Shown one piece after another: positions 10,709-21,400 of a DNA stretch of 64,000 nucleotides. Every line of letters begins with the position of its first letter. The first letter of the stretch is position 1. The position numbers and the translations under genes were made by a program. The DNA is from Aphanomyces cochlioides (Eukaryota; Oomycota; Saprolegniomycetes; Saprolegniales; Verrucalvaceae). The stretch is from the NCBI GenBank assembly GCA_019828595.1, contig JAHQRK010000001.1:2666001-2730000 (forward strand), read 5' to 3'. The notes below the pieces were generated by a model. It worked only from the letters and a program-made list of their open reading frames with translations, did not search any database and was not told where the DNA came from.

Positions 10709-13036
10709 ATGTCAAGACTGGCTGTGGCGGCAGCTTCTTTGGGGCTTTTCCTGCGCGCTGTGTCTGCGTGGGAACCGATGCCGGACGGGTATGAACTCCT
10801 TGATGCTCCTGAGTTGAGGGACGCTGCGTCTATCAAAGCTTGGCGAGCGGAATGGCAGGCGTGGAAGGACAAGGAACTTCAGTCTGCACGGTATGACCCA
10901 CAAGGTGCATGCAATGTGTACAACATTCCGTCGCTGCAATGGTCACAGCGCAGCTTTGTGCAAGTGTTTGCCATGATGAACGACCGCAAACTGTTTGACC
11001 GCGCGAGCAACAAGTTCACGGTCGATACCTTTCTCCAGTCGATTGACGCACCGGTGGACAGCGTTCTGCTCTGGCCATCGTATCCCAACCTTGGCATTGA
11101 TCCACGCAACCAATTCGATCTTTGGTCCGTTCTTCCTGGGGGCCTGGATGGGTTCCGCTCCCTCGTCGACGACTTTCACGCCAGGAATGTCAAAGTTATC
11201 CTTCCATACCAGCCATGGGATACAGCGACCCGCAATCCCGACCCCACGAAGTCACGATACAAGTCCGACATTGAAACGCTGCACGCTGTTGTTGCAGCCG
11301 TCGGAGCTGACGGCATTAACGGGGACACCATGTACGGCGTGCCTGCGTCGTTCTTCAACTGCTCGGCGCCAACCGTCGCTTGTCCTGAAGGTGGTCTGCC
11401 CACACAAACCCTGAGCGTCAACGCGATGAGCTGGGGATATTACTACGGCTTTTCGCACTTTCCGCCAGTGTCGCGTGCCAAGTTTTTAGAGCCGCGGCAT
11501 ACGCCTCTGGTGTGTGCAAGGTGGTCGCTTGCCCGGACGAACGAACTCCAAATGGCTTTCTTCAACGGCGTCGGCTACGTCGTGTGGGAAAACATTTGGG
11601 GTATCTGGAATGCAATGACTTCTCGAGAATGGCAAGAACTCAAACGCACGGCTGCCATCTTGCAGCGTTTCCCCGAAGCGACGCACTCGAATGCGTGGAA
11701 GCCTTTTATTCCCGATCTCCCCTCGGCGCTTCATGGCAGCGCTTTCCCCGACCCGACACGCCCATTTGTAGTCCATACATTCATTCGAACGGCGGGCGAC
11801 GGCTTTGACGGCACTGTGACGCTCGAAGCTTTGACATTCGAAAGTCCATCGGTTGTTGCTTACGATCTTTACCATGGCCGTCAAGTTGACATTACAGTTG
11901 GAGGTGACGGCAAGACGTGGCAAGTTCCGCTGTCGATTGATGGCTACGGCTACGGCTCTATCCTCGTTGCTGCATCTGGGCTGAAGCTCGAGTGGTTGCC
12001 GTCATTTCTACTGGAGATGCAGAATCTCACCGAGAAGCCACTGGCTGCATTCAGCACCAATCGACCTTTGCAAGAACAGCGCATGACGACGGCATCCTCC
12101 TCTGATTATTCAAAGCATGCGAAGACCCCTGAGGAGCTCAACTTGGTACTTGGTGTGCTCTTGTGTGAATTGATGTTTCCAACGTTGTAGGTTCCGATTC
12201 GAGGAAGTGAAGCTTGGATGTTTGCAGTCGAAGGCGTGCAGATTGAACCAGTCCTCATGTGGACGCCTCATGGAGACGAGATCTACGGCGTCGGTGTGCA
12301 ATTTCCATGGGAGCGTCGACCGTCGCCTCATCACAAGGAAGAACTTTGGCTCGACGACTTTGAAATCATGAAATACCCGGTCACAAACGCTCAGTTCCAA
12401 GCCTTCCTTCGCGCTTCCAACTACACGCCACCCGACTTGGATCAATTTCTTCTCACGTGGGTCAACCGCACGACGTCGACAGCTGCCTACCGTCCGATCC
12501 ACGAATGGACTTTTGCACCCGAGACCTCGAATCACCCTGTCGTTCACGTCGCTGTCGAAGATGCGCGGGCATTCGCCGCCTTCTATGGCCTACGCTTGCC
12601 GCACGACTGGGAATGGCAATATGTTGCATCGAACGGAGCGGCTCAGACTTTGCATCCGTGGGGAAATGAAACCCCTACCGAGTTGACGCATGTCCCGTCG
12701 ATCGTGCGAGATGGAAACACAGTTCCTTTGCTAAACGTGGGCAGTTTTCCAGCGGGATGTACCTCGGCCGGTGTATGCGACCTAGAAGGCCATGTGTGGG
12801 AAATGACCGATTCGTTCTGCGATCCCCACACGTGCAGCCTTCTCCTCCGCGGCGGAAGTCGTTACCAGCCCATCGCATCGAGCTTGAACGATCCGAATTG
12901 GTACTTTCCAGCCGTCAAATCTGTCCAAGAGCATGGCAAGTGGTTGCTGTTGAGTCCAAGTTACGATCGCTCAGCGACTGTTGGCTTTCGATGCGTGCGA
13001 GGCAAGAGCAGCGACGATAAGTGGACGATTGTTTAG
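10709..13036 (+). CDS. Secreted glycosidase-like protein fused to an FGE/SUMF1-fold domain
   Basis: Two exons (10709-12145, 12191-13036) joined by a 45 bp GT-AG intron give about 760 aa; without splicing a stop appears at 12188. The ATG at 10709 is chosen because the frame's upstream GTG is not a likely start and because the ATG opens a signal peptide (MSRLAVAAASLGLFLRAVSA). Residues about 30-470 look like a (beta/alpha)8 glycoside-hydrolase-like domain (NQFDLWSVLPGGLDGF, VKVILPYQPWD, ADGINGDTMYGVP). Residues about 505-755 are an FGE-sulfatase/C-type-lectin-like fold (MKYPVTNAQFQAFLR, RLPHDWEWQYVA, HPWGNE, GHVWEMTDSF, LLRGGSRY, VGFRCVRG). The paired catalytic cysteines of true formylglycine-generating enzymes are not seen after the RGGS motif, so it is probably not an active FGE. 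Glycan binding or cleavage outside the cell is an inference. The stop overlaps the stop of the convergent gene. Confidence 0.75.
12146..12190 (+). other. 45 bp intron
   Basis: GTACTTGG...CGTTGTAG. Removing it fuses LNL to VPIRG in frame and skips the TAG formed by the acceptor. Its length is divisible by three, but it contains this stop, so retention truncates the protein before the FGE-fold domain. Confidence 0.75.
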
Positions 13037-15806
13037 CTTGATGGCTTAAACACTTGGGCTTTCGGTGTGTTCGGATAGACGTAACGGAGAACATTCACGG
13101 CTAGAACGAGTGCCGAGAGAGTTGGAAACGCCACAACGTCGCAACGGTCTTGGAGATAGATTTGGAACTGTCTGGTCGTCGCTGAATAATCAATCGGGAC
13201 GAATTCAACACGGCCGACCGCAGTCACATACGCGACAACGACGCAAGATTGCTTGGTTTCGGAAAAGCGCAAGACAAATGTACCGGCGACACATGCGCTG
13301 AGCATGTTTAAGCATGCATCCTTCGAGATAAAGCCGTGCAGGAGGCGCGGGTGCTTGAATTCCCAAAGCTGGGAAACCTTAATAACTCCCAAGAGAGGTT
13401 CAAACCATGCCCAAAACGCTGCAAACATTTCCAGGTCGACACGCCCATTACATGTCTCTGGGCTATTGCCCTGGGGTCCTACGAGAGGTGTCAAGACAGG
13501 TCACGGTCGACTCACTGACCCCATATGCGATTGCTTGAGCGGAGGAACGCCATACAACGCGTCGAGAGAGGTCGCTTCACAGCCGCTTGGCGTACTTTGG
13601 TTGCAAAGTACCGGCTAATTTGTTGCGCGACGTACTCAAACGGCACGGCGGCGATTGATGCGACTTGGCGGATCTCGCGGGGATCAAATGTCTGTGATCG
13701 CTCATGTGGGGACTTGGTTATCTTGTCGAATTCAACGACGGCATGAGCCCAGATCATGCCTCCATCGGCTGAAGAGAAGACTCTCTCCACACGCCTCTTG
13801 ATCGCAAAAAGTTGCAGTTGCTCTGTAGACATACCCGTCGAGCTCCCACTGCCACCAGACGAAACTGAAGTACTCGTAGAGTTGGTTTGACCTATGCCAG
13901 TCGCCAGTGACATGGAGGAAACGAGCGATGGAGGTTGGGAAGGCGGCGGAATAATTCGTTTGGTCTCATGGTCAATGAGTCCCATCGTCTGTGAATTGTA
14001 GGAATTGGACAAGGCCGATGCAGACGACCCGAGATTAACTTTGCCGAGTTGCTGAGGGATATGGAGGTCGAGGGACGAATTGGACTTTGTGATTTCCATT
14101 GAGGATTGCTTCGTGGCCATTTTGTAAGGCAGGAGAGGGCAGTAATCATTAGCAAAGTGCTTCTTGGATGTCGGGTCGAGTCCAGCGATGACGGCTGGAA
14201 TCAAATACTGGAGGAATTCATGCATGTCGCGATCCAAGTCGCGCCGTTCGAGAAGTTGCGCGACAGCACAGATTGTCTTGGGATGACCGCCGACAGCTTC
14301 CATGATCTTACTGCGGGAAAAAGGCTCGAGTCCACCACCCATTTCATGAACTTGGAGACGCCGTGGTGCACGTACTGTGAAGAGTAGAGCTGCATCCCAA
14401 GCTGGCAGACGCTCCACGTGAATGATGCGTTCGCCAACACCGACATCCAGTCCAGCCCCTCCACCTAATCGAGAAGTGCTAGTGAGCAAGAGCGACAACG
14501 ATCGGACACGGCGCAGCAACTAACGTTTTCTTGAATATACTCATCACATCAGTAGCGTACCTGGGAAAGGATGGACTGGAAGAGAGGCAATTCGTTCCGT
14601 TCGTTGTGCTTGGAGAACAAATGATTGCACCCGTCGAGGACTAAGAGGAAGCTAAGACGTTTCTCGGCTTTGACGGCATCTAACTTTTCACGGATGCGCT
14701 CGCAGAGCCCATCCAGATCGTCCGTTGTCGAGGTAATGCCAAAGCATTTCGCAAGACGTGAGAGCAGATATCGCGTCAAATGTGTTTCATGCGGCAGAAT
14801 GCGCAAAAAGAAAATGTGTTGAAAGAGATATCGGTCTGTGGCATATTGGCACGATTGAAGTGCAATCTCTGTCTTTCCCATGCCAGGCTCTCCTGTGATG
14901 CAAATCATGCGCGCGCCTTCTGCAAGAGCAGTGTACACTGCATGGACTTCGAGTGAACGACCAATAAATACTTCTGCCACTGCATCGCATTCGTTGGTTG
15001 GGAGTGGTGGCGTAAGGTCGTCGTAGCGGCCGAGTGGCACATCAGAGAAAAGAAAGCTGGTGGCATGGTCTCCGTTGCCAAGAAGTTTGAACTTTGAATG
15101 ATGCGCATCTGCCACAGTGACAATATCAGCTTGGACTTGCCTGAGCACTGCGTAAGTTTCAATCACGGATACGTAGTCACGTACCCAATTTCAAATGACT
15201 TCAGGACGCTATGGCCAGCCAGAAGCGCTGTGTAGAACGCCTTGGAAAATTCCATTGCCTTTTGATCGAGCACTTTGTCTTCCTTCGGGACAACGACAAC
15301 GTGAGGGACGCCAGCTGACACAAATGCCTCGGCGACACTTTCGGAATGGCACGCACTCACAAACACTAACCGCATTGCGTTTTCTGGTGACGTTTGATCT
15401 CCTGCAAGAAGAAGTGTCTTGAGCTCTTGCTGTGAGAGGAAATGCGCTTCGCACGTTGCACTCTCAAAGATCACTTTTCCTGGCACACCATGCCCTGAGA
15501 AATGCAAGGCTCGACATCCATGTGAAACCACCTACAGCATTTTAAGTACGTCATGAGGATCCTCTATCCATCGCTCGCTACCTTTCGAAACGTGTGTACG
15601 TCCGCCACTTCACTCCGCCATTTCACTTGCTTGCCACATTCTTGAAGGCATTGTAAAAGCAATCGACGCTCTTCCTTCACGTCGAGGATTTCAATAGGCT
15701 GAACATCTGTGCTGATACCAAACGCCCGCGGTGCATTCAGTCCTTTACTCGCAGACGATGCCGTCTGCCGCACCACGAGCGGCGATGAGTGCAAATGGAC
15801 AAACAT
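13033..15806 (-). CDS. CHAT protease - STAND NTPase - SH2 domain protein
   Basis: Five exons (15806-15582, 15531-15185, 15140-14561, 14519-13520, 13478-13033) with introns of 50, 44, 41 and 41 bp sum to 866 codons (865 aa) without a stop. Residues 1-215 are a CHAT (caspase-like) domain, with catalytic His89 (ALHFSGHG) and Cys136 (LVFVSACHS). Residues about 245-500 are a STAND/NB-ARC NTPase: FIGR start, Walker A ITGEPGMGKTE (272-282), Walker B SFLLVLDGC (354-362), LLLTSTSR, and a GGHP motif (461-464) equivalent to GLPL. A Ser/Thr/Gly-rich linker spans about 584-614. The C-terminus has a STAT-type linker (FWAWFEPLLG) and an SH2 domain (GFISKDA, GTFVLRFSE, phosphotyrosine Arg788). Known STAND-CHAT proteins act as ligand-triggered protease switches; phosphotyrosine sensing is my inference. 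No TPR/LRR sensor is present, so SH2 may be the sensor. Confidence 0.85.
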
Positions 15807-15808
15807 GT

Positions 15809-15816
15809 CAAAATGA
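15809..15816 (-). promoter_or_regulatory. Possible initiator of the CHAT-STAND-SH2 gene
   Basis: On the minus strand TCATTTTG ends 2 nt before the ATG at 15806-15804. It matches the oomycete Inr core but would leave a leader of under 10 nt, so an upstream start site is equally possible. The ATG is preferred because it starts directly at the first CHAT strand (MFVHLHSSPLVV). Confidence 0.3.
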
Positions 15817-16396
15817 TATGATCCGGATAATCTCCATATCAAAAAGCGGTAAAATTCGAAATAAATACGCAAGAAAACTCTGTAAATTAATACTTCGAAG
15901 TACTTGAACTGTACTGAATATCGAGAATTACAGTGTATTCTTTGCCATTATGCTGTCAACTCAATACCTGCTAGAATTTATATATTGTAAGCATAAATAA
16001 AGCAGAAATGTATTGTCTTTTCGGGCAAAAACACGAATTTTATCCCGATTTCTTCATTTTTGGAATCGATGATTATCCGGTTATTTGTCAAATTAACCGG
16101 AATTCAGAGCTTATCCGGACATAATTATGCTAAAATCCGGATAATAGGTGTAGTTCACACATCGGAATGCTAAATAATAGCTACTAAAGTGTGTTTAGTA
16201 GTGTTAAAATACACGACAAACACACACAAATCGATTTGTAAATTCGATTAAATCAAACGGCGATTCGAAATTTGAATCGAAAAGACAATACAATAAATAT
16301 TAATTTCAAGAGGTATTTTCGGATGCAAGAGGTTGTTGATGTACAGAACGTGGTGCAAGACAACATGGAGATACAACATTTATCTAAGAAACCAAG
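15817..16396. other. AT-rich intergenic region with repeated ATCCGG motifs
   Basis: 580 bp without a gene, between the 5' end of the CHAT gene and the 3' end of the membrane-protein gene. TTATCCGG-type motifs occur at about 15832, 16073, 16111 and 16135, three of them within 80 bp in mixed orientation. It must hold the CHAT gene promoter and the terminator of its neighbour. No RNA gene is seen. Confidence 0.6.
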
Positions 16397-17314
16397 CTAA
16401 AACTCGAACGATTCCCTTCTGCCATGGTCTGGTGGGGCGGTGGGGAACTCCTTGTCGGTCTCGGGGACGAAGAATTGCTCCTTGGTATCGTGTGCGGCAG
16501 ATGCAGGGACGGCAACGGGAACTGCGACTGCCCCTGGATTGTTTTGCAAAAACGACGCCGTATTTGCACGCGCAATTGGTGCATGATGGTTGGAGGCGTA
16601 TTGATTTGGTGCACGGGCTCCGCCGTCCTGAATGAATGAGCCAGTGTTCTGGCGTTGAAGATCGTGTCCTTGGACGAAGGATTTATTGGCACGCAAGGGT
16701 TCGACATACGAATTGTCGGGGCGTTCGAGGTAGACAAAGCTAGAGTTGTTGGCATTCGTTGGATCCTCTTTTGTGACTGGAGCAGGTTTGGCATATTCGA
16801 CCGAATCCAGCTCGTCTTCATCGGCATTGCGTCGGCTCGACTTGCGGATGAGAACGAAAACCAAAACGCCAATCGCTATAACACCACAAGCGCCACCAAT
16901 AATGTATGGGGCACTTGAGCTACCTCCTCCTCCTGAGCTGTCAGATTTCGAAGCAGCTGTAGTAGAGGGTGCTGACGTTGTTGATGCTGTCGTGGACGGG
17001 GCTGCGGTTGTTGTTGTCGGTGCAGCAGTGGTTGTCGATGACACTTTGCTGCAGTCCACCATTCCTGTAAAAGGGCACGCTCCCTGTGAATTGTACGCAA
17101 AACATGTCATGTCAGCGGCAACGCAGGGTGCTACGAGAGCTGCTGCGTCCATCGCAATTGCTCCACCACCAGCACGGTTGCAAGTCGGAGAAGCACAGAT
17201 TTCCTGTGCAGTCTTGGCATCAAGCGAGAGTACCAAGAGAAGAAGCACTAAAGAGGATTACGCGCCACCGCGTCAACGTTCCATACCTGAGGCTCGTAGG
17301 CTGCTTGCATGCAT
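16397..17314 (-). CDS. Single-pass membrane protein, Cys-rich ectodomain, mucin-like stalk
   Basis: Exon 1 (17314-17287, 9 codons plus 1 nt) and exon 2 (17247-16397) are separated by a 39 bp GT-AG intron, giving 292 aa. The start is chosen because the exon 2 frame has no ATG and splicing yields a signal peptide (MHASSLRASVLLLLVLSLDA). The small ectodomain has six Cys (27, 32, 51, 58, 67, 75). A Ser/Thr/Ala/Pro stalk (about 78-110) follows, probably O-glycosylated, then a membrane helix (about 124-143) with a basic stop-transfer RKSSRR. The 145-residue cytoplasmic tail has five N-x-S-[FY]-[VIL] repeats and three tyrosine motifs (YAKP 161, YLER 182, YVEP 190). Family unknown; a surface receptor or cell-wall sensor like yeast WSC/MID proteins is possible. 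It lies upstream of the SH2-containing gene on the same strand. Confidence 0.7.
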
Positions 17315-18482
17315 GGTCGCCTCTAGTTGTTCAGCAAGAAGCAAAGCACACTTGCTGCGTCTCTGCCTGCAAGCTGGAAATCCATGTACTGGTCATCACA
17401 AATAGTGTAGGCACTTGTTCACTTGGTTTCACTATTAGAACAAGTGTGAGTTACACCAAAGAGCGAGAGATCATATGGCGACGTTATTACAGAGGTCCCC
17501 AGCGTTGGAAGCATAAACCGTAGGAGAAGATCGTAGATGAGCGGAATTGGGTGCGCTGCCATGGCAAGACTCGTCCAGCATCGCTGCAATCATTAGCAAA
17601 TCAAGAGGAGCCTTACGAATGACTCGAAGACAGCGATGGCTTGGAGTCATATTGGTCGCTTGGAAATGCTCATGCCCATTCGACGTGACCACAGAAATCT
17701 CGCACCAATTACAAATGGTTTCGGAATTAGGTTGACCATACACTAATTGAATCGACAAGACTAGTTGACTGAACATTCGTCTCCTGTTCTGGAAGGAGGG
17801 CGAGTCTTCGCAGCCTCAGTGGGCCTTGGCATTTTCCAAGCTCAGATCCACACCTGATTGTCGTCTTGTTGAGCAGTGAATGTTCATGGAAACCAGTTGC
17901 ACACTCGAAACGAAAAAGCTTGGAGACGGGGACAGGTATCGTCATTTATTTCCACAGCAGATTCATTTCACAATACTAGTACAAGAACCAAGCTAAACCC
18001 CAACGAAAGATGCCCAGGAGGATACGCTTGGACAACGTTGAAAATGAAATTGAAGAAAGGATAAAGTCCATGGTCTCGTGGCTTCGCTTGCCAATGGAGG
18101 CAAGAGCAAGAGCGCACACGATGCAATACATCCGAATAATGTGAAATATTATCCGGTATTTTCTTCGGGGAAAATGACAAAACGTGTATATTAGAGGTTG
18201 GTTGGGGAAAAAACCGACACCGAGACTGGCTCACATTAACGGACAAATATTATCCGTATGACATCTCGGTTGTATTTTTTGGCCGGGGAAAGAGTCTCGG
18301 TTTGAGTGATTCATGGAAACAGAGTCTTTTGTAGCTGCGGTGGCGGCGCACGTTATTGCGGTAACTATCACCATTGCAGTGGTCTCTCCGTCCACTCAAC
18401 GACAAATATACAATGTTCTTAAGGACGCCAACATTGAATGGTTGGTAACCGTCGACATGATCGTGCTTCCAGGACAATTTCC
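17315..18482. other. Region without a confident gene
   Basis: Small minus-strand frames at 17471-17776 (hydrophobic start, three Cys) and 17727-17945 (FECATGFHEHSLLNKTTIRC, faintly sushi-like) may be remnants of one broken gene but show no secure domain. A plus-strand ATG at 18313 opens 57 codons (METESFVAAVAAHVIAVTIT...) that end in a TAA supplied by the first bases of the satellite array at 18484-18486. It may be a gene cut off by the array. ATCCGG-type motifs occur at about 18129, 18160 and 18250. Confidence 0.4.
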
Positions 18483-21400
18483 ATAATGCAACTTTCGTAG
18501 GAAAATATTGCTGTCGTATGGCAAAAAGTAGAAGGATATTTTCTACATTTTCTGTTTCACCTTTTTGAATTTGAGTAGATTCAATAATAAAACCAAGTCA
18601 AAAATTTAGTCTGAAATTTTATCGAAATCGTAGAATCAAACCTTCTACCAGTCATATTGATCTCTAATTGGTCAAAATTTTCGATTTTGCTCCTGGTCAT
18701 CAAGGCTTGATGATCAAGCCCATCATCAAGCACGACAGGGCAACAAGTTCATAGTTGAATAGAGTAATACAAAGCTAACAAATTACCCTCAACACATACT
18801 TGATTGTCATTCTTTTTTGTGGTGTATACGATGTGTTAAACTCTTAAAATCATATTGCAACTTGGCGTGTAACGCTGGAGTTTACAATAGTTCATTAAGC
18901 CAATTGCGATTGAATCATGGAAACAGTATTGTGGAGTCGTGGTTACATGTACTTTAGCTACATTTTGGTGTTTCTGCGTCATTTAACTGCAAACATAATA
19001 ACATGTAACTTTGAAATCTGTTAAACGCTTCCACTGGATCAGTTGCATCGCATTGCAAGCATACATCAAAACGAGGTAATTGAGTCCTAGCCTCACCAAT
19101 GGCATGCTAAGTATATGTTAATTTATTGCTGTAGTTCCTGCTAAACGCAAGCAAAGATCATTGCAATTATATGTATTCACTTAGAACAGATTTTAATCCG
19201 CAGCAGTAGTCCATTAGTTTGTTTCAATGCTTGCCGCATCATATACAGTAGGCGCTTTTTTCTAAGTGTGAATCGGTGGCATGCATCATCGATGATGTGA
19301 TGGTCTAACAGCATCTTCTAAATCACCCTTTATTTAATCTTAATTAGTACAGTAGTGAGAGAAATTCGATGGGCAGGCAACACAGTGCGATTAGAAGCTG
19401 ACATCACCAAAAAATCTGTTGATTTTAAGCCAATCAAGTTAGAGTAAAAACAGTAGGCAAATCCTTTCTACGATTTCCGGACACAACACATAATGCAACT
19501 TTCGTAGGAAAATATTGCTGTCGTATGGCAAAAAGTAGAAGGATATTTTCTACATTTTCTGTTTCACCTTTTTGAATTTGAGTAGATTCAATAATAAAAC
19601 CAAGTCAAAAATTTAGTCTGAAATTTTATCGAAATCGTAGAATCAAACCTTCTACCAGTCATATTGATCTCTAATTGGTCAAAATTTTCGATTTTGCTCC
19701 TGGTCATCAAGGCTTGATGATCAAGCCCATCATCAAGCACGACAGGGCAACAAGTTCATAGTTGAATAGAGTAATACAAAGCTAACAAATTACCCTCAAC
19801 ACATACTTGATTGTCATTCTTTTTTGTGGTGTATACGATGTGTTAAACTCTTAAAATCATATTGCAACTTGGCGTGTAACGCTGGAGTTTACAATAGTTC
19901 ATTAAGCCAATTGCGATTGAATCATGGAAACAGTATTGTGGAGTCGTGGTTACATGTACTTTAGCTACATTTTGGTGTTTCTGTGTCATTTAACTGCAAA
20001 CATAATAACATGTAACTTTGAAATCTGTTAAACGCTTCCACTGGATCAGTTGCATCGCATTGCAAGCATACATCAAAACGAGGTAATTGAGTCCTAGCCT
20101 CACCAATGGCATGCTAAGTATATGTTAATTTATTGCTGTAGTTCCTGCTAAACGCAAGCAAAGATCATTGCAATTATATGTATTCACTTAGAACAGATTT
20201 TAATCCGCAGCAGTAGTCCATTAGTTTGTTTCAATGCTTGCCGCATCATATACAGTAGGCGCTTTTTTCTAAGTGTGAATCGGTGGCATGCATCATCGAT
20301 GATGTGATGGTCTAACAGCATCTTCTAAATCACCCTTTATTTAATCTTAATTAGTACAGTAGTGAGAGAAATTCGATGGGCAGGCAACACAGTGCGATTA
20401 GAAGCTGACATCACCAAAAAATCTGTTGATTTTAAGCCAATCAAGTTAGAGTAAAAACAGTAGGCAAATCCTTTCTACGATTTCCGGACACAACACATAA
20501 TGCAACTTTCGTAGGAAAATATTGCTGTCGTATGGCAAAAAGTAGAAGGATATTTTCTACATTTTCTGTTTCACCTTTTTGAATTTGAGTAGATTCAATA
20601 ATAAAACCAAGTCAAAAATTTAGTCTGAAATTTTATCGAAATCGTAGAATCAAACCTTCTACCAGTCATATTGATCTCTAATTGGTCAAAATTTTCGATT
20701 TTGCTCCTGGTCATCAAGGCTTGATGATCAAGCCCATCATCAAGCACGACAGGGCAACAAGTTCATAGTTGAATAGAGTAATACAAAGCTAACAAATTAC
20801 CCTCAACACATACTTGATTGTCATTCTTTTTTGTGGTGTATACGATGTGTTAAACTCTTAAAATCATATTGCAACTTGGCGTGTAACGCTGGAGTTTACA
20901 ATAGTTCATTAAGCCAATTGCGATTGAATCATGGAAACAGTATTGTGGAGTCGTGGTTACATGTACTTTAGCTACATTTTGGTGTTTCTGTGTCATTTAA
21001 CTGCAAACATAATAACATGTAACTTTGAAATCTGTTAAACGCTTCCACTGGATCAGTTGCATCGCATTGCAAGCATACATCAAAACGAGGTAATTGAGTC
21101 CTAGCCTCACCAATGGCATGCTAAGTATATGTTAATTTATTGCTGTAGTTCCTGCTAAACGCAAGCAAAGATCATTGCAATTATATGTATTCACTTAGAA
21201 CAGATTTTAATCCGCAGCAGTAGTCCATTAGTTTGTTTCAATGCTTGCCGCATCATATACAGTAGGCGCTTTTTTCTAAGTGTGAATCGGTGGCATGCAT
21301 CATCGATGATGTGATGGTCTAACAGCATCTTCTAAATCACCCTTTATTTAATCTTAATTAGTACAGTAGTGAGAGAAATTCGATGGGCAGGCAACACAGT

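Noticed and set aside
12218..13036. Separate FGE gene starting at its own ATG
   Set aside because: There is no promoter space, and a GT-AG intron (12146-12190) joins it in frame to the upstream secreted domain.
17471..17945. Elicitin-like or sushi-domain gene on the minus strand
   Set aside because: Cysteine spacing does not fit elicitins, and the sushi-like segment is too short and broken to support a call.
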